Below, in pieces: positions 1-9,900 of a DNA stretch of 64,000 bases (the first letter of the stretch is position 1; each line of letters starts with the position of its first letter). Source of the DNA: Vibrio tapetis subsp. quintayensis (lineage in GTDB: Bacteria; Pseudomonadota; Gammaproteobacteria; Enterobacterales; Vibrionaceae); contig NZ_JAUFQV010000019.1 of the NCBI RefSeq assembly GCF_030409945.1, forward strand, positions 1 to 64,000. The letters run 5' to 3'. The notes under the pieces were generated by a model. That model searched no databases and was not told the origin of the DNA. It saw nothing but the letters and a program-made list of their open reading frames with translations. The translations under genes and the position numbers were made by a program.

Positions 1-4
1 TTAT

Positions 5-23
5 GAGGTGATGATATCACCTC
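5..23. repeat. perfect inverted repeat upstream of the Septu-like pair
   Basis: Eight-base arms GAGGTGAT and ATCACCTC flank a 3-nt loop. The rest of 1-124 contains no recognisable gene. The repeat could be an operator, a terminator of a gene left of the window, or part of a structured RNA. There is no T-run after the right arm, so a simple intrinsic terminator is unlikely. Confidence 0.5.
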
Positions 24-124
24 TAACTAGGTGGCCAAATTAACTATGCCACTACAGTCATACTTAGCAAATAGACAGAAAACCTGTTGTCCAAGATCAT
101 ATAATTAAGCTTATAGGAACATTC

Positions 125-1696
125 ATGAAGTTTCATGTTATCGAGAGAAGTGAAAGAATCCCTCTTACTGCACAAACAGTCGCATATTTACGTAAAGACA
201 ATTGGAATGACTTTTCATTTCAAACTCTCTTCAGGTTAGAAGTTGTAGAAAAGCAAAAGAAAATTGACATTGGACTAGTGAAGATAGCTTTCCGAGAGCA
301 AACTACAACTACTCCAACTTACCACAAGCTAAATGATACTTTTACAGAACTTACAAATGACTTTTTCTCTCTTGGGGAGAGTGCTGATTACTATCAAAAC
401 TTGAAAAGTCTTACACCCCAAACAAAAAAAACTGTCCTCACAGCACTAAACGATCTTGCGAACAATCCTGATGTAATCAACCAGATTCGAGATGAAGAAG
501 TTTTAAAAACTTCTTTATTGAGAGATCACAGTTTAACTACTGTAAAAGGTGAGTTTTCTCGCATCATCCTAGATCAGCCCAAGTTAACTAATTTTAAGTT
601 CACTTTCTCAAGAACTAAATCTGATGAAATGGGTGGGATCGAGCTAAACTTTAATGTGGATAAAGAAACTAACCCGCCAAGCAATATACATGCGCTGATT
701 GGCCGAAACGGCTCAGGTAAAACAACTATTTTAAACGGCATTATCTCGACAATCACAGGCACCAATTGCGAACCCAATTGCACTCTCTATGAAAGGGTTA
801 GAAGGAAGAAAACCCCAATATCTCAAGACTACTTTAGTAGCTTAGTCTCCGTATCTTTCAGTGCATTTGACCCATTTACTCCACCGAAAGACCAACCAAA
901 TCCATCTAAAGGAACATGTTATTTCTACATCGGTCTCCAAGACCCAGACAATGAACGTAGATTAAGGAGTATTGATGATTTGAGACATGATTTCATCAAA
1001 TCATTAGTTAACTGCTTTCGTAAAAGAAGCAAGCGTCAACTGTGGAAAGATACTATTTGCAAACTAAATTCTGATGAAAACTTCGAACAAATGAACTTAA
1101 GGTCTATGTATTCTGACTACGTAAACTTGAAACGCGAAACCGAAGGGCAAGTTGATAGTAGAGTTTTTAGAGCAAAACTGCTTGATTTAGTACTACCTAA
1201 ACTAAACTCACTAAGCTCTGGTCATTCAATTGTATTATTTACGCTTACCCAACTTGTAGCAAAGACAGAAGAGAAGACTTTAGTCCTTATTGATGAGCCC
1301 GAAGGACATTTACACCCTCCCCTTCTATCTGCATTTCTGAGAGCTCTCAGCGACTTACTATTTAATCTTAACGCTGTTGCTATCATTGCAACGCATTCAC
1401 CAGTGGTACTTCAAGAAATTCCTAAGAGGAGTGTTTGGGTAATAAATCGAGTGGGAAAAACTGTCGAACCTTATAGACCTGAACATGAAACTTTCGGTGA
1501 AAATGTAGGTGTTTTAACTAGGGAAATATTCCGCTTGGAAGTTAAAAATTCTGGATACCATCAACTATTGAAAGACTCCGTGGGAGAAGGTGGTACTTAT
1601 GACAATATCCTAGAAAGTTACAAAAACAGACTAGGGCTCGAAGGTCGAGCTATTTTGAAAGCCCTTATCCTTAAACGAGATAAGGATATTGATTAA
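125..1696 (+). CDS. Septu-like AAA/ABC-type ATPase (PtuA-like)
   Basis: This 523-residue P-loop ATPase is probably the sensor/ATPase half of a two-gene anti-phage system. Visible motifs are a Walker A GRNGSGKTT at about residues 193-201, an LSSGH signature-like motif near 362-366, a Walker B LVLIDEPEG with D390 and E391, and an H-loop THSP near 423. This is the OLD/RecF-like architecture seen in PtuA. The roughly 190 residues before the P-loop are a non-conserved N-terminal part. The stop overlaps the start of the HNH gene by one base (TAATG), so the two are translationally coupled. ATPase followed by HNH is the Septu order, and the same pair is also the effector of some retrons. Only 124 bases precede it here, so a reverse transcriptase outside the window cannot be excluded. 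The ATPase class is secure; the subtype is not. Confidence 0.82.
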   Translation: MKFHVIERSERIPLTAQTVAYLRKDNWNDFSFQTLFRLEVVEKQKKIDIGLVKIAFREQTTTTPTYHKLNDTFTELTNDFFSLGESADYYQNLKSLTPQTKKTVLTALNDLANNPDVINQIRDEEVLKTSLLRDHSLTTVKGEFSRIILDQPKLTNFKFTFSRTKSDEMGGIELNFNVDKETNPPSNIHALIGRNGSGKTTILNGIISTITGTNCEPNCTLYERVRRKKTPISQDYFSSLVSVSFSAFDPFTPPKDQPNPSKGTCYFYIGLQDPDNERRLRSIDDLRHDFIKSLVNCFRKRSKRQLWKDTICKLNSDENFEQMNLRSMYSDYVNLKRETEGQVDSRVFRAKLLDLVLPKLNSLSSGHSIVLFTLTQLVAKTEEKTLVLIDEPEGHLHPPLLSAFLRALSDLLFNLNAVAIIATHSPVVLQEIPKRSVWVINRVGKTVEPYRPEHETFGENVGVLTREIFRLEVKNSGYHQLLKDSVGEGGTYDNILESYKNRLGLEGRAILKALILKRDKDID

Positions 1697-2592
1697 TGAA
1701 GAAGCTTGAGCACCCATATCTATCACATTCTGATGTATTAGAAAAAATTAAAGAAGGGATTAATAGAAGAAACGATATAGACCGCTTTTCGGAAGCTGAA
1801 GAGGAATTGCTGGAATTGGGTGTGCAATACTCCGATCTAGCTGTAATTGGACAACTTTTTTCAATTCCAAGTATTAGTGGTCAACCCAATAACACTATTG
1901 TCGTTAACCCACTAACTAAAAAGAAACTAATTCGCCTTTACGAGTATTACCTATTAGACCCAGATAAACCTGGAAGAGAGATCTACGAAGAGCTACTAGC
2001 ATCCGCGGAAGAAAAATGCCCTATGTGTGGAGGTATAGGCCGTCCCAGAAACCTAGACCACTTTTTACCCAAAGCCCATTTCCCACAATACTCTGTGCTG
2101 CCCTTCAACTTAGTTCCATGTTGCCGAGATTGTAATATGGACGGAAAAGGACAGGGCTTTGCGACAATAGAAGAACATCAACTTATTCACCCCTATACAG
2201 ACAAGGACATTTTTTCTTCAGTGCAATGGGTATTCGCAAGGTACATACAGGGAGAGCCAGGCGCAATCGAGTATTGGGTTGAACCACCTGCTACTTGGAC
2301 AGAAAAAGATCAGCTCCGAGCACATAAGCATTTTAAAGATTTAGACTTAGCACATAGATATCAGATCGAAGCAGCAAAACACTTAAGCGAAGTGATTGAT
2401 CAAGCTAAAGCATCTGTAATCAACCTGACGTCGATTGTTCCTGATATTGAACTTGCGGTTATAAAAAGTTCGATTCAAAAGACAATATTTGAGCCAATTG
2501 TCGAAGGGGGGCTATTTGACAACCATTGGAAAAAAGTCATGTATATTGCACTTAACGAAAGCGAACAGTTTTACGCATATGTAGGCTGTTGA
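1696..2592 (+). CDS. HNH endonuclease, Septu-like (PtuB-like)
   Basis: This 298-residue HNH-fold nuclease is the predicted DNA-cutting effector partner of the ATPase upstream. A first zinc-knuckle pair CPMC lies at residues 108-111. It is followed by DHFLPK with candidate catalytic H122, then NLVPCCRDCN with N138 and a second cysteine pair ending at C146. That spacing is typical of zinc-ribbon HNH enzymes. The N-terminal 100 residues are helical and may bind the ATPase; the C-terminal 150 residues are unassigned. It is somewhat longer than PtuB proteins I recall. It overlaps the ATPase gene by one base and is convergent with the next gene, with 145 bp between them. Confidence 0.82.
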   Translation: MKKLEHPYLSHSDVLEKIKEGINRRNDIDRFSEAEEELLELGVQYSDLAVIGQLFSIPSISGQPNNTIVVNPLTKKKLIRLYEYYLLDPDKPGREIYEELLASAEEKCPMCGGIGRPRNLDHFLPKAHFPQYSVLPFNLVPCCRDCNMDGKGQGFATIEEHQLIHPYTDKDIFSSVQWVFARYIQGEPGAIEYWVEPPATWTEKDQLRAHKHFKDLDLAHRYQIEAAKHLSEVIDQAKASVINLTSIVPDIELAVIKSSIQKTIFEPIVEGGLFDNHWKKVMYIALNESEQFYAYVGC

Positions 2593-2630
2593 AGTAACTT
2601 ATAGATATTTAAACTAGAACATGCTGAAGG

Positions 2631-2733
2631 CGAGGCTAACACCTCGTCTCAAGTGAATTACCTAGTCCAAGCTACTCACAAGCCTCAGAAAAACGCTCAA
2701 CCCAAAACTGACCTTCGAGAATATTAGTCTCGA
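2631..2733. terminator. two small hairpins between convergent genes
   Basis: CGAGG and CCTCG (2631-2635, 2642-2646) form one stem. TCGAGA and TCTCGA (2715-2720, 2728-2733) form a second, followed by CTTTT. They sit exactly between the convergent stops of the HNH gene and the nuclease-anchor gene, so they may end transcription from both sides. Neither has a strong T-run. Confidence 0.35.
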
Positions 2734-2737
2734 GCTT

Positions 2738-3913
2738 TTAGAGAAAATCGAATATTGAGGCAATTTCACTATGCAAAGAGAAGATAATGGAAAAAACTTC
2801 ATTTAATGATGTAATAACAAGATTAGGTAACAAAACCATAGTTGCTGCAAAGATATAGCAAATCCAATTCTTAATCTGGTTCTTCTTTTTTTCACGTAAG
2901 ATACTATTTCGGAAGTGTTCGAGGGCTATCGACTGCTTATCGATCTCTTCTTGTTTCTTACTCTGTATACGCTGAAGTTTTTGTTCTGATGACTCTACTT
3001 CACTCTTTAATCTTCGAATGTGAGCTCTCTCGGAGTTCAACTCATTCGAAAATAACTTTACTTTTGAATCAGACTCCTCAATTTGTTGCTCCCAGAGTCT
3101 TTTGTTTTCATGAAAATCACTAACCAATTTACGCACTACTTTGTGGTGTACCCTTGTAGATATTGGATTGACGATAAGAGTTACGTAAATCCCTTCTTCA
3201 AAGTATGAAATGAGATCATTAATATGCTTTTCAACTAGTTCGGGGCCCCATAAGCGCTCCTCTAGCCAATCAGGCCTTTCAGCGGGGAACTGCCGAAACG
3301 TGTCATTTTTTATGATTAATTCAAGTACTGGTATATTGTGAAACATGAAGTCTTCTATCTTGTATGATTCACAACCATGCTTGTATTTAACTTCGATAGC
3401 CAGCTTGCCTCCCCATTTATCATACATTTCATGATCTTCTTCGAAAGTGCAAAGAACATCAGGGTAATAGATCGCGCTATTGGGTAATTTCAAGCACGGC
3501 TCTTTCCGTACCGAGGTGAAGTCAAATTCCAAAGGCTTATGTTTGCAATCGCCAACAAATATGAATTTCATGTGCTGCATTCGAGAAAGAGCTTCGACTG
3601 CACACTTATGAGTCATTGACTCGTCATAATTCCTGCCAATAGCCAACTCAGGTTCACCTTTACTGTAATGCTCGAATTGTTTGTTTACTGTATGAACTCT
3701 AAGCCGATACCTATCATCTGGGTTAGGATGCAAGCTCATATAGTGCCTTCTCTTGTGCAATTTGGGATGGTCTTTCGCTATGCGTATAGCCTTATCGATG
3801 CTTACAAGGCTATGCTCGCCTGAGATGCTATCCTCTTGGTAATTGCCTATGCTGCCATCTTCAGAATACCGCTTTACATACGCTTTCTTTGGTCTAACAC
3901 TTTTTAATGACAT
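2738..3913 (-). CDS. predicted PD-(D/E)XK-like nuclease with coiled coil and C-terminal membrane anchor
   Basis: I do not recognise a named family for this 391-residue protein. The central part has a nuclease-like pattern: H102 and E107, then YPDVL with D152, then AIEVK with E174 and K176, then Y184/K185. This matches the spacing of PD-(D/E)XK or CoiA/TnsA-like nucleases. Residues 270-345 are highly charged and heptad-like, consistent with a coiled coil. Residues 349-367 are a hydrophobic membrane segment, with a second hydrophobic stretch at about 370-390. The ATG has a strong ribosome site (GGAGAGGGTGGT just upstream). A LexA box lies 18 bases before the start codon. A membrane-tethered nuclease induced by DNA damage is the inference; catalysis is unproven. 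Confidence 0.6.
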   Translation of the reverse strand: MSLKSVRPKKAYVKRYSEDGSIGNYQEDSISGEHSLVSIDKAIRIAKDHPKLHKRRHYMSLHPNPDDRYRLRVHTVNKQFEHYSKGEPELAIGRNYDESMTHKCAVEALSRMQHMKFIFVGDCKHKPLEFDFTSVRKEPCLKLPNSAIYYPDVLCTFEEDHEMYDKWGGKLAIEVKYKHGCESYKIEDFMFHNIPVLELIIKNDTFRQFPAERPDWLEERLWGPELVEKHINDLISYFEEGIYVTLIVNPISTRVHHKVVRKLVSDFHENKRLWEQQIEESDSKVKLFSNELNSERAHIRRLKSEVESSEQKLQRIQSKKQEEIDKQSIALEHFRNSILREKKKNQIKNWICYIFAATMVLLPNLVITSLNEVFSIIFSLHSEIASIFDFL

Positions 3914-3931
3914 ACCACCCTCTCCTAAAAA

Positions 3932-3947
3932 CTGTATACATAAACAG
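3932..3947. promoter_or_regulatory. LexA (SOS) box upstream of the nuclease-anchor gene
   Basis: The site reads CTGT, eight A/T-rich bases, ACAG, which is the LexA consensus CTGT-N8-ACAG. It is flanked by A and T as in the wider consensus. It lies 18 bases upstream of the ATG at 3913, where bound LexA would block transcription. A 12-bp perfect palindrome, GTATCTAGATAC (3947-3958), abuts it. Confidence 0.72.
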
Positions 3948-4120
3948 TATCTAGATACATTTCAATTTCAAGACTAGTTTTCATTGATTAAACAAATACA
4001 TGCTACTCATCTCAAAGTTTCTAGACCATAGTGATAGATCTATCTAGATAATCAGTTAGCACGCGCAGTAACGTTTCTACTGACCAAGCTTTTGTGTAAT
4101 GAGTGTTATGACGACTGATA

Positions 4121-4146
4121 GTTTTCAACTTACATATCTGTGATCA
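4121..4146. repeat. left copy of the island-flank repeat
   Basis: The stretch starting GTTTTCAACTTACATATC and ending in TATCTGTGATCA matches 16566-16591 with few differences, including the 12 identical bases TATCTGTGATCA. The bases just before it (ACGACTGATA) also resemble ACGATTGATA before the right copy. Both copies are followed by a GTGAACC/GGTTC hairpin. It may be one end of an inserted module. Confidence 0.5.
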
Positions 4147-4162
4147 AGAACCCAAATAGACA

Positions 4163-4189
4163 AAAGTGAACCAGTTGGTTCGCCTTTTT
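4163..4189. terminator. hairpin after the Toprim gene
   Basis: GTGAACC pairs with GGTTCGC around an AGTT loop, flanked by A-run and T-run. It lies just past the stop of the last gene of the SMC-like operon (4215) and probably terminates it. It resembles the hairpin at 16614-16642. Confidence 0.55.
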
Positions 4190-4214
4190 GTTGAGTGTAA
4201 TTTACACCTCGTAA

Positions 4215-5075
4215 CTACTTGAGGGGGAGGCTCACTAAAACGCACTGATTTCGGATCAAGTGCTCTTGCGTAATAGCCAATGTATTCTTCTCAATGAAGG
4301 CTAAATGCTTTCGTATTGATGCGCTAACAACTCTGTTCTTTAGCCTATCAAGCTGTTCTAGTTGTTTCAAAAATTCATCTAGCTTGTTGATACTTTGGAA
4401 CAACTCCAGATTTTTGACAGGTACAATCCAATGATGTTTATCATTACTTAGTTGGTCGATCATATCTAAGCCTGCTGGATCGTAATCAAAGAAAAAACCC
4501 ACCTCAACATCATTGTTGTCAAAGCACTCAATCATAGTAGGTAGGTCTTTTTGGTTCTTTCCGTGACCACGGTAGACGAGCACTGCGGATTGCCATTCCG
4601 CAGGTAAGGAGTGTACGACGTCTCTCCATCGCACAATAAGCTCACCATTTTCAATAATGAGGACACGGCTAAAACGCTGGAAATCAAGGTCATCCAATTC
4701 TACAGAAACAATATAGCTAGCTTCTTTCGGTACATCTGGCTGGTTCTTTAACGGGATATTCACATTACCAGCTAAGCTAATTAGCTGCTGAAACACACCA
4801 CCTTTAGCTGATTTCTCATTAATACTAGGGCCTGCTGCGTCCAATCTTGAATTACTACACTGTTGAAAGGTCAATAAATTTTGCCCTAATGCAGAAGTAA
4901 AATAATTATCAATTTCCCTCAATTCGGAGCGGGATACGAGAATTGAATTGCCACTAACAACCCCTACTTCCACGAGTCTGCAAACTTCAGTATTGGACTT
5001 GTTGGCAGATATCCTCTCCCTAGAACTGGCAACAATCCTCTTAGCTGCATTAATTAACGATCGAGATAACATCAT
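4215..5075 (-). CDS. Toprim-domain nuclease subunit of SMC-like defence operon (JetD/MksG-like)
   Basis: This 286-residue protein has a C-terminal Toprim fold. A strand ends in VLIIENGE with E142, followed by VLVYRGHGKN and then FFFDYDPAGLD with D197 and D199, the metal-binding pattern of topoisomerase VI-A/JetD nucleases. The N-terminal 120 residues should be the DNA-binding arm. It is shorter than the roughly 390 residues I recall for JetD. It is last in the four-gene operon and overlaps the kleisin-like gene by one base (TAATG). By analogy with Wadjet it would cleave plasmid DNA that the SMC motor has extruded. The Toprim call is strong; the JetD equivalence comes from context. Confidence 0.75.
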   Translation of the reverse strand: MMLSRSLINAAKRIVASSRERISANKSNTEVCRLVEVGVVSGNSILVSRSELREIDNYFTSALGQNLLTFQQCSNSRLDAAGPSINEKSAKGGVFQQLISLAGNVNIPLKNQPDVPKEASYIVSVELDDLDFQRFSRVLIIENGELIVRWRDVVHSLPAEWQSAVLVYRGHGKNQKDLPTMIECFDNNDVEVGFFFDYDPAGLDMIDQLSNDKHHWIVPVKNLELFQSINKLDEFLKQLEQLDRLKNRVVSASIRKHLAFIEKNTLAITQEHLIRNQCVLVSLPLK

Positions 5076-6313
5076 TAAGCACCACCGATTGCTTCAAAAA
5101 CAATGTCACTAATAATCACATTACCGTCATAAGGAAGTATTATTTCTCTTTCTTCCTTGATTTGGACAATGCTCTTCAAACCAATTTTTTGCGCACTAAT
5201 GTATCCATCGACCAATAAAAGCCAGTCTTCTAATTCTATATTAAGGTCAAACATCATATAGCTTTGCGCAGCAGACAGAGGGAGAATGTTCAGATCAGCT
5301 TTAATAGCCTCAAACATTAATTCCAACGCTTCGTCTACCTCATTAAGTTCAAACTCTTCCTCATCTTCACGGACATCCATGACTTCGATACTGTCTAAAT
5401 CTGAAGCTTTACCTTTCTTCCGCTCACCGCTAGCAAGAGCCCTCACGGCCAAATCGATTAAGTCATCAGCTTGGAGTTCACTGTTAGTATTTCCATAGGC
5501 TCGTACTTCCGTTTCCGAAACCTGAGACAAGCAGTCAGGCAAGCATTCAATTGAATCTATGGATGGAGAGAAGGTTTTGTCATCTTGGAATTTAATTGCA
5601 AAAACATCAATAATACGATTAAGCTTGGACGATTTCTTATCTCGCTGAAGCTTTGCCAACATATCGACCATTTTTTTGTTTGATACATTTAAATCCTTCA
5701 ATGCTAGATCGATTTTAGATTTAAGTACCTTAAGAAGGATTCTCTCAAGATGAATATCAGTTTGTACCCACTCCCTAAGCTTTTTCACACTTAAGTGCTC
5801 GAAGATATCATTGATTCTACCGATCTCACGTTTGCATCGACCGATTTGGCGAATTTTGTCATCAACATCAGTGACCATGCTAAATTCATCCGCAACGATC
5901 CTATGAAAAGAAGACACAGTCTCAACCAAGGCGTCATTTATCTCGACGGTTATCTCTCGAATTTCATCTAAATAGTTTTGTTTTTTATCGTCATTAAAAT
6001 CCTTAACTCGTCTATAACTATCAACGGCATAGTCCAAATTTTCAATCTGATTAGAAAACTCACCATGACGTTCTCTGAATCTATAACGGCTAGTCACCCT
6101 ATCTAGTAAACGCTTAACAGACGAATGGATTTGGACTCCATGTTCATCATCTAAGTCATACGCTAACTGATGCTTTGTAAGCGCAGCGATTGCAGCCTTA
6201 TTGCTTTCACTATAATGAAGTACTCCAGCATGCTCATAGCAAGCCTCGTCTACTACCTCAGTATGAGTACTCAGCGCTCGTACGGCTTCTTTTGACTCCA
6301 CCTGTCGAGACAT
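5075..6313 (-). CDS. kleisin-like subunit of SMC-like operon (JetA/MukF/MksF-like)
   Basis: This 412-residue protein is almost entirely helical by composition. It has an N-terminal winged-helix-like part (about 1-90), a long charged helical middle (100-240), an acidic linker near 310-325 (DEEEF and neighbouring residues) and a C-terminal winged-helix-like end. That layout is typical of MukF/JetA kleisins, which bridge the SMC heads. There is no enzymatic motif. The start abuts the previous stop with no gap and the stop overlaps the Toprim start by one base. Assignment rests on size, layout and operon position. Confidence 0.6.
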   Translation of the reverse strand: MSRQVESKEAVRALSTHTEVVDEACYEHAGVLHYSESNKAAIAALTKHQLAYDLDDEHGVQIHSSVKRLLDRVTSRYRFRERHGEFSNQIENLDYAVDSYRRVKDFNDDKKQNYLDEIREITVEINDALVETVSSFHRIVADEFSMVTDVDDKIRQIGRCKREIGRINDIFEHLSVKKLREWVQTDIHLERILLKVLKSKIDLALKDLNVSNKKMVDMLAKLQRDKKSSKLNRIIDVFAIKFQDDKTFSPSIDSIECLPDCLSQVSETEVRAYGNTNSELQADDLIDLAVRALASGERKKGKASDLDSIEVMDVREDEEEFELNEVDEALELMFEAIKADLNILPLSAAQSYMMFDLNIELEDWLLLVDGYISAQKIGLKSIVQIKEEREIILPYDGNVIISDIVFEAIGGA

Positions 6314-6955
6314 CTAAATTAACCCCATTTGAGTATCTAGTTGGTTTTCAGCATCAGCTTCGATTTCCAGCATCCCTTCATTAGTAGCGATAAACTCCAA
6401 AGTCTCATAAAGCAGCGACCATTTCGCTGTAGCAATAAAAAGAGAACCAGTTGAGGATGGAGATACAAAATATCCTTCTTGGACAAGGTAATCTAAGATC
6501 GACCGCAGCTTCGTTTTACTCTCTTTGCTTTTATGAGCTCTTTTAAGTTTATGTGCAATATGATCAAGCTGATTTTGAAGAGAGTTACTTTCCTCTATTG
6601 CTGCGAGTAACTCTGACTCCGATAGTTTGCCACCAGCCATTATAGGTCTTGAGTCTGAGTCAATATTTCTGGCTAGCTTTAGCCAAGCTATTATCCCTTC
6701 CATTGTCTGCGAAAAAACTTCAAAGTCTTTTAGTACTTCGTTTTTTTTACGTGTGTTATCTATGTTCTCGTATCCACAGTAAAAACCTAGCCCGTCTTGT
6801 GTTTCGACTGTTGTCATACTTATTCGACACAAGTATTGGTTCATGTCACTTCGATTTCTGGTATCGGATAAATATGTGAACTCAATAGGAGTCGCATACT
6901 CACAGATCACTTTTTTACTCATGAGCAGTCGGAAAACCGATTCGAACTTATTCAT
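6314..6955 (-). CDS. KITE-like small subunit of SMC-like operon (JetB/MukE/MksE-like)
   Basis: This 213-residue protein lies between the SMC-like ATPase and the kleisin-like gene. It has helical segments around 85-165 and a winged-helix-like C-terminal part (about 145-195, with the pattern LVQEGYFVS and SLFIATAKW). That fits MukE/JetB KITE proteins, which dimerise and bind the kleisin and DNA. Its ATG overlaps the stop of the ATPase gene by four bases (ATGA). No motif is decisive; the role comes from size and position. Confidence 0.55.
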   Translation of the reverse strand: MNKFESVFRLLMSKKVICEYATPIEFTYLSDTRNRSDMNQYLCRISMTTVETQDGLGFYCGYENIDNTRKKNEVLKDFEVFSQTMEGIIAWLKLARNIDSDSRPIMAGGKLSESELLAAIEESNSLQNQLDHIAHKLKRAHKSKESKTKLRSILDYLVQEGYFVSPSSTGSLFIATAKWSLLYETLEFIATNEGMLEIEADAENQLDTQMGLI

Positions 6956-9900
6956 TCAACCACCTCTATAGACTGATTTTTCTTCGACTCAGAAAGCAAT
7001 GGATTGACTTTGCTTCTACGTCCGCCAATAAATGATTTAACACCTACATTCTTCACTATGTGATTTTTAGTCGCGAAGTATTTGTAAGTGGCTGGATGTA
7101 GATCTGGCTGAGCAGTGAACAAGCAAATACCTTTTTGAGCCATCATGTCGAATAAAATGGCCAGGTTAGAAATAGAGATTTTCCCTAATTCGTCTAGCGG
7201 CCAGTGAATAACAACGTCTTCATCCTGGCACAAGAATCGAGTCATCCCACAGAAAACAACGATAATAGCTAGTTTGGAAATCCCTTCGGAGCCGACCTTT
7301 TCTAGATCTTCATCATTTCGAACCACTGCTGGACGTCCATTCTCAACAATCGTTATCTCCATCTCGACCAAAGACTCTAGGTTTTTAGATATCTGAGCCT
7401 CTTTAAATGAAGCCAACAATTGCTTGAAAGAAGCAAGAAACGCTTTGGAAGGCAGACCTCTTGAGGTTTCGCCTGACCATCTATCCAACTCGAGGCTAAA
7501 GAGATTGAGGTCTTTCCAAAGATCAAAAGTATGGATCTTGCTTGATAGTTTGATGTGTATGCTGTCGATAGCAGGGAAAGGATTGCCTGTTTCAATCGAC
7601 TTGTCCAAAGTGCTCGAAACTGAATCTACTTTACTGTTCACTTGTTTAAGGGTTTGGTGGTAGTTAGAAACCTGAGTCGAGATTGAACGAAGAGTTTCAA
7701 TTTTAACGTCCCTAACATCTGGAATCACGTTTAGGACAAGCTCTTCAAGGTCTCCCAAGCAAGCAAGGGAAAATTGAGGACTATCGTAGTTGATAGCATA
7801 TTCATAATTTTCTGAAAGCTTCGTCATGGTCGCAGAGCGCATCTGCTCCCACATCATTTTTATTTCATTGTTGTCGTCCAATCCTAAGATTGTGTTACTT
7901 ACATCTTTTACTTTACTAACGATTTCTTTCTTAAGCGTGTTAATAGCAGTGATTTTGTCTGTCACTAAACTTACGGCATGCTCAACAGAATGAAACTCTA
8001 AATCTACAGATACATCTTCTAAACTAACTAAATCTGATTCATCGACCGCTTTTTCCAAGTTATTGGTACAAGTTGTAAGCTGCCCTATAGCCTCTTTGGT
8101 TGAAATTAGCTCCTGTTCATCCAATTTAATTGAAGTCGCTACGTCATCGATTTTTCTGCCCACCGATTTTTCATAATCGTCTCTCTTCGAAACGCCTCTC
8201 GCGATCTGTCGCTCTAAATCCAGCTTTTCAGAATTATAAGTATCAATATATTTCCATTCTGCTTCGAGCCAAGTGTGGTAGTCGATAATTAAAGCTTGAA
8301 AAGATTTGATTTCCTCACACTGGCGCTCGAGCGCACCCCACTTCGACTTGGCACTCTCGATGCTGACTGGATCTACGCCTTTATTCATCAACGCATGGTT
8401 GAACGTTAACTTGCAGTCTCTGATTCTGTCTGAAGTCACCGTTTCTTTATCTTTGATCAAAGCTTCAATAGCACTTTTTTTCGCGTCTTCTTCTGACAAC
8501 CTATAGTCAAAGTTAGCTTTTACCTGAACACGCTCCTGTTGGTGGCGCTGTTCTTCATTTTCAAGGTTTGCTTTCAACTCGGACTTAATGGCAAAAAAAT
8601 CAGACTCTAGTACGCTTTTTTGTTTCTTAACTTCGTATGTACGACTTTCAGCATCACTTTCAAACTGGCCTATCTTTTGATCTTTTAGGAGGTTAAGCTT
8701 ACTCAGTTCATCCTCAAAGACTTTTGATCTTTGACTCTGAATTTTTACTTCTTTCTGAAGATTCTCTGTTTCTTGCTCATCACTTTTGGCTCGACTCTTA
8801 GCTTTCTCTTTGCGTGTTTCTGTTTCCAATTCTTTAATTTTTAAAGTATCCAGACGCTCTGAAAGCTTTTCTTCACTAAGACAAAAATCAGGAAGCGCAA
8901 TTGAATCAAGATCCAGATGAAGACCGAACATTGACTCAGTCGTATCGAGGTCAAAAATCGGCTTTAGATTCTTTGAATTTAACAAGTTAGGGTCGATTAC
9001 TTTACCTATATTGCAACGCCAATCAGGAAGTTTCTGTTCTAAAAACTCGTTGAGTGACCCTTTTGTGGGCAACAATGCACGACTTACAGAAATGATTTCA
9101 TCTGAGATTTCTTTCAGCTCATCCCTACAAGCATGGTAAGCCGATAGACTGCCCTCATGAGTTTTGGTTGCTTGACGAAGTTGCTCATTTAAATGAATTA
9201 CTACACTTTGCGAAACACTAAGGTCTTGGCGCTTACCCTCAAGATCATTTTCCAGACTACGTAACTCACCCTTTTGTTCTTGTGTGAACTCAAGAGATTG
9301 TCCTTCAAGAACTGCAAGTCGAACTTGTTCTTGTCTTATCTTTTCAGACTGTTCATCGAACTCATCTTGCAACCTTTTTCTTTCAAGGTTAAGGTCACTT
9401 TGCATCGCCTCTATACGGTCAGACTTGTGCTCGAATATCTCTTCCCTAGTTTTAAGTATGCTATTGATTTCTTGGTGCTTGCGAGAGCGGAAATCAGAAC
9501 ATTCGAGTTCCAGTTTTTGAACCTGAGCGTTAAATGTACTTTCTTCTGTTTGTACATCTTCCAGTAGATTGTCGTAATGGTTCTTGGCCGATTCCGCTTC
9601 CTTCAGCATATCGCTCAAGCTATTGTAAAGCGTGATTTTCCCCAAAATATCATCTTCACTTTCATACTTGTCACGCTTATTGTAAATAGCATCAACAACC
9701 TTGGATTTCCTTTCAAACTCAGTCCGTTGAATGCTTAACTCAGTGTCGAGCTTTTGAAGATGGTCTTTCCTATCACCGACCAACGAGCTGTACAACACCT
9801 TCTGCGAACGAATCTTGTCTGACAACTGAGTGTCACTAAATGCCAGTTGATGCAGGTAAGAAGAGATTTGAGCTCGGTACGAGTTTAATTGCTTGATGTA

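Noticed and set aside
1..124. Retron reverse transcriptase or ncRNA upstream of the Septu-like pair
   Set aside because: No coding frame or msr-like fold can be supported in the 124 bases available; the possibility is kept only as a finding.
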